Shown here piece by piece: positions 1 to 12,500 of a stretch of DNA of 64,000 bases. Within the stretch, counting starts at the first letter, position 1. Every line of letters starts with the position of its first letter. Below the pieces are notes generated by a model. The model was not told the DNA's origin and ran no database searches. It saw nothing but the letters and a program-made list of their open reading frames with translations. Source of the DNA: Manihot esculenta (taxonomy: Eukaryota; Streptophyta; Magnoliopsida; Malpighiales; Euphorbiaceae); the NCBI RefSeq assembly GCF_001659605.2, contig NC_035164.2:9386994-9450993 (forward strand), written 5' to 3'. Position numbers and translations under genes: made by a program.

Positions 1-700
1 TGGAAGGCAAGTGGGGGCACTTTGGTCTTTTCAATTGCTACCCTAGGTCTTCAAGATGTTACCTTAAGAGTTAAGAAGCTGCCCATGCACTAATAAGGAA
101 GGGGGAGACTCCTTTTGAATTTTGAATGTGCATGGCACCAAGTAGGAAGCATGTGATCTTTGGATTTTCTTTCCTTAATAAGGGGGATCTTGAAATCCAA
201 TAATTGAATGTGAATATTGAAGATTTGGATCTCAAGATATTTCCCTTATTTGGCTCCTCAAATATGGCAACTTGGGATATGGCTTCTTGAACAAGGAAAG
301 AGTGCAATAGAGCGCATTTTCGGCTGCCTAAGTTGAGTTTCGGAGGCTGGACTTTCGGTTCTGATCTGAAGGTTCGGGGGCCGAAGGTTGGAGTTCGGCG
401 GCCGAAGGTAGTGGACTTTCGTCTCTGTTTGCATGGTTCGGCGGCCGAAGGTGGTCTACTTTCGTCTCTAGAGTCCTCATTCGGCCGCCGAAGGTGACTG
501 AGTTTTGGCTTCCGAAAGTTGTCTCCGAAGGTTGCTTCTCTAATTTTGGCTTCTTTTGGCACTTTTAAGAGCATTTTCTCCAAATTGTTTCTTCTCACCT
601 AATACTTGCAAAACATGATTAAAACCACAAAATTAGGTAGAATAGGGGCAAATAAACATCAATAAGATCATGAAAATATGGACTAAAATATGCTCTATCA
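1..700 (-). mobile_element. Partial LTR of an unclassified LTR retrotransposon
   Basis: Read on the minus strand, the sequence begins at 700 with TGATAGAGCATATTTTAG, a TG-start like that of an LTR, and runs off the left edge. The stretch from about 310 to 510 is GC-rich. It carries three exact copies of the 13-bp inverted repeat TTCGGCCGCCGAA or its complement (near 393, 436 and 480), variants, and the phrase ACTTTCGTCTCT. Apart from those motifs it does not resemble the Tekay LTRs further right. The LTR call rests on the terminal bases and composition only; the partner LTR and coding region lie outside the window. Confidence 0.4.
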
Positions 701-816
701 TTCACCATCGGCATGATTGGGGAACCAAGCGGCGCAGATTGTAATTGCTGCTGCCATTGTGCCGCCAGAGGCGACGATGCAGGTTCCTTTGTCATTGACA
801 GATCCATTGGAAACAC
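701..816 (-). pseudogene. Possible short exon cut by the LTR at 700
   Basis: On the minus strand an ATG at 816 opens a frame whose first 38 or so codons lie outside the LTR. It is rich in Gln, Ser, Ala and Pro (AAQWQQQLQSAPLG). It then runs into the LTR at 700, so any downstream coding part has been displaced. The sequence upstream on the same strand (817-900) looks like a pyrimidine-rich plant 5' leader. I do not recognise the family. It may be a host first exon or the start of another element's gag. Confidence 0.2.
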
Positions 817-1960
817 TAGGGTGTTTTGGGACTATCTTACGTTTTTGAACTCTGTTTCAGAGAGAAATGGAGAGATATGCTTGTAGAGGGGATCTTCAAT
901 GGGTGATTGGAGACGGACTGGGGCGACTGGACGTGACGATCATTTTTATCCGACCTGAAAAGTGAGCCCGATCTCCAACGCAGCTCCGACCTCGATCACA
1001 GATCTAATCTCGAGCACGGATCCGACCTCGACGAGTAATCTGATGCTGGGGTCATTGGATATGTCGAGCTCCTTTCAGTTCTGCTACTCCGACCAGCGAA
1101 ACTATTGACGGTCCTACTAGTGGTGCTTGATCAGTCGTTCTTTCGATAGTCAGACGGACTAATGCCGACCATGCCGACCTGGGTATCTCAGTTCACCTTG
1201 TCTTCGAGCTGGACGACATACCGAGTCCGAGCTTATCCACTTTGACATGCCTGGATATTTGATCATTTTCGATTGTCTCCAGATTGCACGATACTTGAGG
1301 GGCGCTGCTCTGCATCCAAGTTGGATGGCCCTGAATCGTGTCCTTTCCGACCTCATGCCCATCCGACCTGAAATGTTAGTCCGACCTCGCCTATTTTTTA
1401 TTTATTAATCTTCTTTCTAACTTGCTAACCTAGGATTTTACCGCCGATCTGCCCCTTCCCCTCGGCAACATATACACAACCATCTATTACTCCTTCTTTT
1501 TTCCCCCTTTTTATTTATTTTTTTTTTACAGGAAAGATTAAAATTTATACCTATAAACAAGCATTTCGGTCTGAAATTTTACTTCACCAGTTTTCAAAGA
1601 AAAATCAGCCATGATAAAATCCAATAAATATTAAAATAAATTATCTGAAGTATTATGAAAATACTTTTGAACACAATGAATCTTTCTCTTCAGCTGGTTT
1701 ATTCGCACACATTTTCATACCTTGTGTGGATCTCAATGGGTGGACCTGGAAACTTTAGAGAGAGTAGAATCCCTTTCGTTTCCCACAGACGACGCCATTT
1801 GATAACTCTCAATCTCCCTGGGCTCCATATCCCATAGATCTGGTTCTCCCTCGTCCCCTATTATATGGATCTGATTCCTTTTTGGGCTCTCTGATGGGTT
1901 TGTCAAATGGGTCTCTCCATGTTTTCTTTGAGGAAAGGGCCTGAAAAACAAGGGAAAAGG
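817..1960. other. Unassigned stretch with recurrent TCCGACCT words
   Basis: From about 940 to 1400 the word CCGACCT or TCCGACCT recurs at irregular spacing, suggesting leader or UTR sequence of a retroelement. Short open frames on both strands show no recognisable domain. 1400-1700 is AT-rich with a T tract. No gene is supported. Confidence 0.3.
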
Positions 1961-2420
1961 GGGTCAGGGGTCCACCGGGGATGCCCCGGCGGAGACCCTC
2001 TGACGTTCAAGTCAGGTTTCCTGAATAAGAGTCATGTCCTTAGACAAGAGTTGCAGAGAAAATAAAAATGGAGTCCAGGCAGGAGAAGAAAAAGAAGAAG
2101 ATACCCCCTTGCAAGAGAAGACCCCCCAGTATATAGTGCTTCCTGTCATTGTCACTCAGGTCCGTACGTACGGGCGTGTCAGGCACCTGCTACATGCGTA
2201 ACGGCCATTTAATGCTCTCCAGAGCGCATGCGGGTAGGGCTGGTGAGTGATTGGGCCTACTCCCTTATGGGATTTGTGCTCATATCTGATTCGGATCACC
2301 CTGGGCTGCTCGCCCAGGCTCGTGAAGTCGAGCCGCCTCTCGAGCGTATGATCTGATGGGCTTTGGACCTGTGGCCTTCTTTTGGACCCGACCTTATTCC
2401 TGGGTTAGGAAAGATCTGGA
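1961..2420 (-). repeat. LTR-like GC-rich remnant
   Basis: This GC-rich block lies in AT-rich surroundings. It holds phrases typical of plant Ty3/gypsy LTR ends, such as a CCGGGGATGCCCCGG inverted repeat near 1975 and CTCTGACGTTCAAGTCAG near 2000. A possible TATA on the minus strand lies near 2132. No partner copy, primer-binding site or coding region is visible, so this is a fragment or solo LTR at best. Confidence 0.3.
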
Positions 2421-3153
2421 GGTTATCAATTTTTCTTATGTAAGTCTTATTAATCAAGAAATTGGAGTTTCACTTAACCATGACCTTAGCTCAAGATTTA
2501 GTTACGAAAGGATATGAGTGCATGATAATTTATGATTTAGGTTATAAAAGAATAGCTTGTACATGCTCACCATTAATTAGACAGCTATAGTCTATTATAT
2601 TAGACACTAACCATGACATATGAGAGCTCGAGATATTAAAGGAATATCATTTTTGGCTGATGAAAAAGAGTTCTCATTCCCATTGCCAATTACTGAATTT
2701 GAGTAGTTAACATATAAGAATCAATATTTACAAATTAATTAATTTAATTAATTAAAGTGTCAATTAATTAATTCAGTTAGAAATTTAATTGCAAAGTCTC
2801 TAGTATGACTTGAATTAAATTCAACTCATCTGGTATTACTCAATATTATGATGGCAATAATTAATTACATATGTGATACATATTTGAGAGAGGAAAAATC
2901 TCTGTAAATATTTGGAGATAATTTTTTGGTACATGTTAAGTGTTGATAAAACCTAAAATTTATTAAATATGATTAATGAATTAATTTAGTTGATTAATTA
3001 ATTTAATAGTGATTAAATTAATTTAATCAAAGACAATTGTAATTTGTGTAGGACAAATTATTTATCTAAAAAATTATTAAAAGAAATAATCCTAAAATTT
3101 TCAAAATATGTTTTAGGAGGTAACTTAAGGGGGTTTGGAATTCTTAAAACTAA
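2421..3153. other. AT-rich intergenic sequence, nothing recognised
   Basis: The stretch is very AT-rich with many TTAATTAA-like runs. No open frame of interest, RNA gene or clear repeat pair was seen. Confidence 0.5.
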
Positions 3154-3533
3154 GGGTGAGCAATATTTGGTTCAAATTGAAAAAATTGACCGAATCGAAT
3201 TAATTTAAAATTTTAATTTTTTATTCATTTTGATTTGGTTCGATTTAGTTTTGGTTAGAAAAAAATAGAAAAACCAAACTAATTAGTGATAATAGTATAT
3301 TATTTTTGATAATATAAAGAGATTAAACTACAATCAAAATTAAAATATTTCAATTAAATTTTAGTATACAAAAAATAAGATGTAAAAAATAAAAAGTCTA
3401 TTAAAAAGCTCAACTAATCAAATCGAAACGAATCGAACCAGATCGATTTGATTTTTATAAATACTAAAATTTTATATTTTAGTTTATTCGGTTCGGTTCA
3501 ATTTTAAACCGAACCGACCGAATGCTCACCTCT
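3154..3533. mobile_element. MITE with GGTGAGCA terminal inverted repeats
   Basis: The left end reads GGGTGAGCAATATTTGGTTC. The right end, read on the other strand, begins GAGGTGAGCATTCGG. The inside is rich in CGAATCG, ACCGAACC and AACCGAAC words and has no coding potential. This matches a common class of short non-autonomous DNA elements in plant genomes with GGTGAGCA ends and internal CCGAACCGAA palindromes, usually placed near hAT. No clear target-site duplication could be read, so the exact ends are uncertain by a few bases. Confidence 0.6.
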
Positions 3534-4119
3534 ACCTCGAACACTTTAGGGTATTTTAGTAAACTTTAGGAGCTGTGAACTCTTAACCACTTTAAGAGTA
3601 GTTCAAAGTTATGAACCCCTAAACTTAATTTAGTATTTATTTCAAAGATTAGAGAATTTATGGAAAATTTAGAGAGATTTGAAATCCTTAACCACTAAAG
3701 TCAACTTTTGAGGTGGATTAATGGAAGATGGAAAATCAAAAGCTACATCCAATAAAGGCTTGATAACTCAAAAGTGCATAGTGAAAGTTGTCGAAGGCCC
3801 ATGCCTCTCTATACAAGTGGAAGACACTTTCTCTTTCTTAAAGGATGGGTCTTGTTGCCTTCCACACTCTTTCTTCTTCTTTCTTCCAAGACATTTGGAG
3901 AGAGAGTTGTGTGTTTCTACCATTGTTATTTTTGGGAGCTTTCTTTCAAAAACTAAGAAATTATTATACCATTTCTAAGCAAGAAAACTATTCCTTTATT
4001 CTTCTAACAAGTGGTTCAACCAAAGCAATTAGAGAAAAAAAATTTTGGTTCCAATTAAAGCTTGGAACTTATGGATGATTGGTTCGTGTCGACAAGCCAA
4101 AAGGTCAATGTTTTATGGA
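3534..4119. other. Unassigned sequence between a MITE and a copia remnant
   Basis: Several overlapping short plus-strand frames (about 3721-4078) lack recognisable domains and look accidental. The block might belong to the flanking copia remnant, but no LTR pair could be found. Confidence 0.3.
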
Positions 4120-5640
4120 CTAAGATTATAGAAAAGAAAATATTAAAAGAACTATAAGGGTAACCATCAATAATCTTCTCTTTAGGATAGTTTAATGGTT
4201 CCTTATATTTGTCCAAATGGCTAATGAGATTCCAATTAATCTAAAATTTTATTCTACAAAGGGTGATTAAGTCATCTTACCCACTAGACAATCCTCACAA
4301 TTTGAAAACTTATCCAAAGATGTTTTTTAGAGTTAGTTTCATTTATAGCACTTATTTCATTTAAATTATTAGAGGGATTTGTTATGCCTTTACTATCAAT
4401 ATAATACAAAATATTATCCATAGGATTGTTGCCAATACATTCATTTTCAAAATAAATGTTATAATATCATATTTGAATCGACATTCAAATATATTTTTAG
4501 TCATATTAGATACACAAAAAAATATTTACATAGGCATCAGGTACATATAAAATATTATCCAAAGTCATTGCAAAATTATCATTTATTAAAAGATTGACTA
4601 CGACCATTAATTTTGTAGCAACTGTTGTACCATTGCTAATCTTCAAAAGGGTTTTTTTCTTTTGCAAATCTTTTTTTCTTGCTAGTTTTTGCAAGTTATT
4701 ACAAATATATGAGTTAGCACAATATTAATAATCCAAAAAGCAGTAGAATAAGCAGCACCACTATTTATGAATATTAAGAAAAAGACATATCTTTAGAAGG
4801 CTTGTTTTTCTTGCCTTTCAAATAATCTAGACAATGAGGATAGTTTCTCTTCTAATACCATTCCTTCTAGCAATGAAATCTTTTGCCTCCCTATTTTCAC
4901 AACAATCTTTTACTTTCCTTTTTTGACTTTCTTCATCTCGGAGGATGGATTAGACATGAAAGGTTTGCTCTTTTCGCTATCCTTGTTGCCTTTCTTTCTA
5001 ATTCTACTATAACTAACAATCACAATAATCCCCTTGCTTTTGTGATTATACATAACCAGATAATTATTCCATTCAACCAAATTATACCCATTTTGTTCAT
5101 ACTAAAAATGGTAATAAAACTATTAAAACTATTAGAGAGAGACTGAAGGATCAAATTCAACTAGAGTATGGCATCGACGAAAAAGTCCAACCACTCTAAT
5201 TGCCCAATGAGTTTGATTATCTTATTAATATGTGGACCCATGTCTCCTCTCTCATAGAGCTTCATATGAAATAATTGCTTATAATATCTCTAAACTTTAT
5301 TAAGCTCACCATAGCTCCTTCAAGTGAAGCAATATGGCAAAACATATTTTATGTTTTCAAATTGCCTTTGGATTTCATCCTCCATATAGGCAAGCATGTA
5401 ACCCTTGCCTTGCACATCATCACCCATCCATTTACTCAAGGTCTTGTGTTCCTTAAAAAGATGCTCCTCGAGGTAAGGGTTGAGGAATATGATTACCTGA
5501 TATGTTTAGAGTTCAAAATAATTTTAAGTTTCCTATACTAGTCAGGAAAATTAAGGCCATTCAGTTTTCAATTTTCTAGGATGGAATTCAGAACATTGGA
5601 TGGTTTTGGTCCCGTTTTCACTTATTAGAAAATAAATAAT
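4120..5640 (-). pseudogene. Decayed Ty1/copia gag-protease region
   Basis: Read on the minus strand, translation in shifting frames gives a recognisable copia order. A KLNG..F.DWYRKLKIIL-like gag start lies near 5580-5510. Next come an EDEIQRQFEN-like stretch near 5390, a KIIKLIGQLEWL stretch near 5210 and a decayed zinc-knuckle tail (RNYPHCLDYLKGKK, near 4840-4800). An INSGAAYS stretch stands where the protease active site would be. The open piece 4694-4506 ends LYVPDAYVNIF, like the YVP-x-NL motif after the protease. Stops and frameshifts are frequent, so it cannot make protein. Reverse transcriptase and LTRs are missing. Limits are approximate. Confidence 0.6.
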
Positions 5641-5802
5641 TATAGAAAATAACAAGATTAATTAGTGATCACATTAATGTCACATTTTAATGATAATGAT
5701 TACAATCTTTTATTCATATGCTCCTCCCATTATTTTCTCTCCAAATCCTACACTTTCAAGGCTAGAAACAAAAGTCTTATCTAGAACATAATTTTAGCGA
5801 AT
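5641..5802. other. AT-rich spacer between copia remnant and LINE tail
   Basis: No gene or repeat recognised. Confidence 0.4.
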
Positions 5803-5923
5803 AGAGTCTATTCATCATGGTAGATTCAAGATTTGGATTGACATTCCTGATTGTCTCTTGGATTATTATTCTACAAGATAAATAAAATCTTTCTTGATTC
5901 AAAAAAAAAAAAAAAAAAAAAAA
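5803..5923 (+). mobile_element. Severely 5'-truncated LINE copy (3' tail plus poly-A)
   Basis: About 98 bases starting AGAGTCTATTCATCATGG match, with only a few differences, the last bases of the LINE that ends at 13508. They include the final codons of its ORF2 and its 3' UTR (TCTTTCTTGATT). They are followed by an uninterrupted run of 23 A at 5901-5923. This is the classic product of aborted target-primed reverse transcription. No convincing target-site duplication was found. Confidence 0.85.
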
Positions 5924-7139
5924 CTATCAATAACCCTCGGTAGGTTCACTTTTGAATCCATAACTCTTATGCACGAACAACACCTTGCTTATTGCATCAT
6001 ATGCGAGGTTCAATCGTTCTCAAAACCCCTAGTAGTTCCATTCTTAGTTTATCTTGTATTAGTTGAATCAAATCTACTAAGCCAATGAATGTATAAAATT
6101 ATCCAATACCCTTAAGTAGATCGATTTTTAGATAGTAAAAACCCTTAAGTCAGAGTGATAGATGCAACAGCAATGACGTTTAGTACATAAAATAACTATA
6201 TAATCTAATTAATTTTTAAATATTTTTAATAATATGATTTAAATAATTTAATTAGTTAATTATAATTTTTATCTACCTAAATAGGTTATATGTTTGTGTT
6301 TATGTGTATGTATTTATTATTTTAATTATAAATATATTAATTATTTTGTAGTTTTTAATTATGTGAGTGAATTTTATATATTAATTATACATGTATATTT
6401 TAATTAAAATTATATAATTAATATGTATAAAATAATATAATACTATGAAAATTTTATATAATATATTTTAATATTAATACTATTATTATTTAAACGTTAG
6501 TGTTGTTATTTCAATATTTGAATTCCATAATAATTATTGAAAATTTGTGTGCCCACATTATTATCATCAAATTTAATACTTATTTTAAGCTATGGGTTCA
6601 CCATATATTTTGTTTTTAGACTTTTAAAATTATCTTTAAATTTAATTTCAAGTCATTCTATGAACTTTATAAATGTAATTACAGACTAATTCGTTAAAAT
6701 TAATTAATTAAATATTTTAATCAGTTAACTAATTAATAGTATATTGATTGTTGAAATTTTATTGTGCATGACTTTGGCTATGAAAATATCGATTCTTTGA
6801 TATTTGTAAAAACTCCATTCCTATTATACTTGAAAAGAAAATTTTTTTTTCTCATTTTTATTTTCATAAGTCATGGTTAATATCTAGCATAGTATTCTAT
6901 AACTGTTTAATTAATAATAAGTTATTTGCAAATATTCTTTAGATTAATAATTATAAATGTTGTGTCCTAAATATCTTTATTATACTGTTCACATTTAAAT
7001 TAGTGTCATAGTAATGTATCCTATCTTAATTTCAATAGTTGATTATGAAACATTAACCAAAGATTTTCTTTATTAAGAATGATTGAGATAATATAAAACT
7101 TTACCCTAATTTACTCAGGATTATAAATCCACTCAATTT
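5924..7139. other. AT-rich intergenic sequence, nothing recognised
   Basis: Long runs of A and T with repeated TTAATT and TATAAT words. No coding frame, RNA gene or repeat pair could be supported. Confidence 0.5.
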
Positions 7140-7600
7140 ACAATTGATTTTGATGATCGCTGGGTTTCACCACCCTTATATAAAGCCGAGGCCACAATGA
7201 CAGCGCTAGCCTAAAGTTTACAAAACTTCTCAAGCGGGCCGACCCAGACCGTTCGGCCTTGAGATCGGGCCTCCCTTAAGCCCCAATCTCTTCACCCCCA
7301 GCCCGGTCGTGAGACTTAGCAGGAGAGGGAACAATCGGCCCAGCCACCTAGCAGCTCTGTTTACACGCGTGCCATGGGGAAATTAAATGGCCGTTTAGCA
7401 TGGAGCAGACGTCTGACGCTTTTGTACATACGTATCCGTATGACAGAGACATGTGGCCCAGTAACAACAAGACTGTTAGATGTCACTAGCAGACAAAAGA
7501 AAAATGGAATAAAGGGAGAGGAGCACCCTCCTCTCAAACCAAGCTTACTCAACTACTGTAAATCCTATCTTTTGGATCTCAGATCATCAGACTTGAATCC
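7140..7600 (+). repeat. LTR-like GC-rich remnant
   Basis: A GC-rich island carries CCCTTATATAAAGCC (a TATA-like word at about 7175). It also has phrases such as AAATTAAATGGCCGTTTAGC, a purine-rich GGGAGAGGAGCACCCTCC stretch near 7520 and ACTACTGTAAATCC. The style resembles LTRs of plant Tat-type Ty3/gypsy elements. No second copy lies in the window, and the small frames on both strands show no domain. It may be a solo LTR fragment. Confidence 0.35.
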
Positions 7601-9571
7601 ACATTCGCTGATATACCCATATATAATCCAAGTATTTAAAGGGTATCAAATGCAAACCATCTATATATGAGATCACACTATATCATTTTAGCTCGAGAGA
7701 CTAAGTGCACTGCTATGATCAAGATTAAATCAGATTCATAAGACTACGTATCACATATTTGACTTACATATCTCATACGAGTCTATTATATTTGACATTA
7801 TATATTTTATGATATGAGATTTAATACTTGGTATCTATTAGTATCTTCTACTATTTTATAGAAATAGAAAGGGATGAAAGTCTAGCAGAATAAATTATAT
7901 TCTTCTACTATTTTATAAAATTAGAAAGAGGGGAAAGTCTAGCTGGATAAATTATATTCAATTATTTTCAATCGTAAACAGATTTATAATATTTTATATT
8001 GTAAAATTTCCAAAGTTCATATCCTCTACTTCTTTAGAATGAGACTTCCACAAATCACCAACCAACATTTCATTTTAAACTAAACTATTTAATTAAATGA
8101 ATATTAAAGCCAATTTATTGGGAATTACTATTTTACAAAACAAAATCAATGGCAATGCTCTGAGGCTACTCACAATATAATTATCCATATATCTACCTAC
8201 AATCTATATTGAATTTGATGACAATATATTACCCACTGTTTTTATTGGCTAAAAAATAATAATAAAATATTTAATTAGATTAGTTCACTATTTATATTTT
8301 GTTCTATTAAAGTTATGATATCAAAAATTTAATTTTTTTAACAGTTTAAATATTTATTAAATCCATTATATCATTAAAAGAATAGTATCATATTAAATCA
8401 TATATATATATTTTTTATCTCATTAGTATCATGAATATGTCTATTTTTTTTATTTTATTTATCTTAAATAAAGTTAGTTGTATTTTTTTTTAAAATGAGA
8501 ATTGAGAATTAAGAGAATAAAATCTGAAATTTCTCAAATTTACTCGGACTAACAGTTGTATTTTTAAAACTATTCTACTTAGTTTTTAAATTAAATTAGT
8601 ATATACCGTAAGATTTTTTGAATATTAAAAATAAATATATTATGCTAACATTATAATATACTGAAAATTTATTAAAAATATAAAAAATAAATTATAAGTA
8701 ATATAATGAGTATAACTATAGTGTAACACATGTTAAATAAAAAGAAATAGTATAATGAAAAAAATTCAAATTTGAATTAGCTTATTTTTTGTTAGAAAAA
8801 CACTAATTCACGGCTTTAGTTTAGTTAAGGATGTATGATTTATTGAATATTTTTTTTCTATAAGATTTTCTTTTAGATAGTAGTAGAAATCTTAGTGAAG
8901 TAGTAGTATTATAAATACGGTTAGGAAATTTAAAATTATAAGAACTCTGAAGTTTTTTTAGTAAACAACAACTCTAAAGTTAAGTATTTTGAAATTATAA
9001 ATTATAAATATTATAATATTCTACGAGTATATTTTTTTTTTGAAATGGAAACTAGAGATTGGGAGTAGAACTGATAACTCTCAAATTTACTCAAATACAC
9101 TTACCATCAGGTTAAATCTGTGAGTGCATTCTACGAGTATTTTTATTCGTTCACATTTATACTTCTATCCGTTAATGGATATAAAGATACAATATAAAAA
9201 AAATTCAACGTACCAAATTTATGAAAAAAAAAATTTTCACTTACGTGGTAATGCGTTAAAACTCCACAATACACTTATTGTTTTTTTAAATCACCCAAAA
9301 TTTTTTTGCAAAACACCTTTATTTAGAACACGAATGGCTCTCACTTGTTTGGAATTCACTTTCCGCTTCAATGTCTTCTTAGGCCGAAGTGTGCAGTTTC
9401 GATTATTTGGAGTTTACCTAAAATTCAAACCTCAATTGAAGGTGAGTTTAGTATAATTTTAGCTTGATTCTATATTATTTCAGTTTTGATTGAGTATAGT
9501 TCTCGATTGTTAAATTAAATTTATGTAGTTTTTTTCATGCAAATTCATATTTAAACTACCATTTAAATTTT
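7601..9571. other. AT-rich intergenic sequence, nothing recognised
   Basis: Contains an imperfect local duplication near 7850-7960, where a TATTCTTCTACTATTTTATA-type phrase recurs, and several A or T tracts. The 110-codon frame at 9124-9456 has no recognisable domain and a low-complexity start. No gene is supported. Confidence 0.45.
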
Positions 9572-9588
9572 AAAATTAATTACTAATA
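9572..9588. repeat. Left target-site duplication of the LINE
   Basis: AAAATTAATTACTAATA here matches 13509-13525 in 16 of 17 positions, bracketing the LINE. Length and AT-richness suit LINE integration. Confidence 0.7.
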
Positions 9589-12500
9589 CGTATTTCGCAT
9601 TGTTTTTCTGTTGATTGTGTTGGTATTAGGGGAGGTCTCTCTCTTATGTGGAAAGATGATGTCAAGCTAGCCATTACAGGTTATTGCTCTAATTTTATTG
9701 ATTCTACAATTGGGGATGGTTCTGATTGTTGGAGGTTTACTGGGTTCTATGGTTGCCCTGAGTCGGGTCGTCGCCGAATTTCGTGGAATTTGTTGAGGGC
9801 TTTGGCTGATAGGAGTCAGCTTCCTTGGTTATGTAGTGGTGACTATAATGATATTGCTGATCCGTTGGAAAAAGTTGGTGGTCCTCTTCGTTGTATTTCT
9901 TTGATTAATGGGTTTCGTAATGCTCTTGCTGATGTCAATTTAAATGATATTTAGGCTGTGGGGTCTTTTTTGTCTTATACATATAGAGAGGGTACTGATC
10001 AGTGTTCGAAGGAGAGGTTGGATCGTGCTTGTTCTAATGCAACCTGGGATGCTCGTTTTCCTGATGCGATTTCGTCTAATTTAGTTGCTCCAGTTTTTTA
10101 TCATACTCCTTTATTAATTGAAACTGTTGGAACTCAAGTTAGGGAGGCTAATCGACGATTTCGTTTTGACAATTCATGGCTTGAGGATGATGAGTTAGGG
10201 GAAGTGGTTTTGACGTCTTGGCAACAAGGTTTGGGGTTGGATTTTATTCAATGTAAAGACCAGCTTGTGAAGCGTATTCAGTATTGGGGGAAGAATAGAA
10301 ACCGCATGCGTTGGCTTCAAAAAGAACGAATTAAGAAGAGATTGGGGGAGTGTTCTGAATCGCTTGATACAAGGGCAGTGCGGCAACTGAAGGATGTCTG
10401 TAATCAAATTTTGGCAGAGGAGGATATTAGACTACGCCAACAAGCAAAACAGTTCTGGTTTAGACATGGGGATAGGAACTCAAAATATTTCCATAATAGT
10501 ATCAAAGCTCGTCGCAAATGTAATCGAATTCAGCAAATTGTGACATCGGATGGTTCATTATCTTCAGATGTGGGTACTATTCAGGATGCATTTTTGCAAT
10601 ATTTTTCGGGTTTATTTTTCAATTCACCTACTGATTTTGCGGAGCTTCTCCCTCTGGTTCAGCCTAGAATTGGGGCCGAAGATAATGTTGAGTTATTGGC
10701 AGATTTTACAGATGAAGAATTTCGTTCAGCGCTCTTTCAGATGGACTCGAATAAAGCTCCTGGCTTGGATGGTCTTAATCCGGCTTTTTTCCAGAAATAT
10801 TGACCAATTATTGGGGTGGATGTTTGCAATATTTATCGGTTGTGGCTTGCACAAGGTACTATCCCTTCTGAAATCTCCAGTGCTTTAATTGTTTTTATTC
10901 TGAAATGTGTGAATCCTGTTGATGTGAAGGATTTTAGGCCTATTGCTCTCTGTAATGTGATTTATAAGATCTTGTCTAAGGCCTTAGCCAATAGATTGAA
11001 GAGGGTCCTGTATAAAATTATTTCGCCAAATCAGTCTGCTTTCATTCCTGGGAGACTAATTACGGATAATTTTATTGTTGCTTTTGAGACCATGCATGGT
11101 TTGAAATTACAAAATAGGGGTAGTGTGGGGTCGTGTGCTCTGAAAATTGATATTGCTAAGGCCTATGATAGAGTTGAATGGTCATATTTGTTTGTGATGT
11201 TATCTGCATTGGGCTTTTCTGATACTTGGGTTGGTTGGATGCGTATGTGTTTTTCAAACATGAGCTACTATATTGTTGTTAACGGAGCAGAGATTGGTCC
11301 TGTGGTTCCAAGTCGAGGTCTCCGGCAGGGGGATCCCATTTCTCCCTATTTATTCTTAATTGTTGCTGAAGGACTGTCTTTGTTGATTCAGGATAGTGAA
11401 AATAGGGGCCTTTTGCATGGGTGTTGCGCGAAAGTTGGTTGCCCCCCGGTTTCTCACCTTTTCTTTGCAGATGATTCTTTACTATTTTTTGATGGTACAG
11501 TGGAGGAAGCTATACGGATTAAGCAAATTCTTGGTGTTTATGAGAAGGCTTCAGGTCAGGCTGTAAATTTTGATAAATCTGGTATCATGTTTAGTCCGTG
11601 TGTGTCTGAGGAAAACCGGTTGACCATCTATGGTATACTTGATGTTCATCTTCCTTTGGGTAGCGGTAATTATTTGGGGTTACCATCTCTTATTGGCCGT
11701 AGTAAAAAGAAAATTTTCTCTTTCTTGAGGGATCGCATTTGGAAACGTATTAGTAGTTGGAGTAATCGTTTTCTTTGTCGTGCAGGCAGAGAAGTATTAA
11801 TTAAATCTGTATCACAGGAAATTTCAACATATTGCATGAATGTTTTTTTATTACCTGTTTCCACTTGCCGTCAGCTACAGGTCATGATGAATAAATTTTG
11901 GTGGGGTGGTTGTCATGAGGATGGGAGAGGGATGAATTGGCTCTCGTGGGATCGAATGTGTGGGCGTAAATCGGAAGGTGGGATGGGCTTTCGGGATTTG
12001 GCTAGTTTTAATACTGCCTTATTGGGAAAGCAAGGTTGGCGTTTGTTGGTTGACACCAATTCTCTTCTATATAGAGTGCTCAAAGCTAAATATTTCCGAA
12101 TGGGGATTTTTTGTCAGCTCAGTTAGGTTCTAACTATAGCTTCGTTTGGAAGAGTATTTTGTCTTCTCAACAAGTGTTGCAACGTGGGGTAAGGTGGCGA
12201 ATTGGTGATGGTAAGCAGGTTTTTGTTGTTAATTGCCCTTGGATTCCTCGGGATATTGGTTTTATGCCTTTAGATGAGTCGATGTTTGTTCCTGAAGCCA
12301 TGAGAGTATGTGATTTGTTTGTTGAAGGTGAGCTGCGTTGGGATGTAGAGAAGCTAATGAATATTTTTAGTGTTGCTGATATGAGAGCTATTCTTACTAT
12401 TCCATTTCCTCTATTCCCAAAACCGGATAAATTAATCTGGCACTTGCATAAGAAGGGTGTGTACTCAGTTAAATCTGCCTATTTTTGTGCCTTAGAATTG

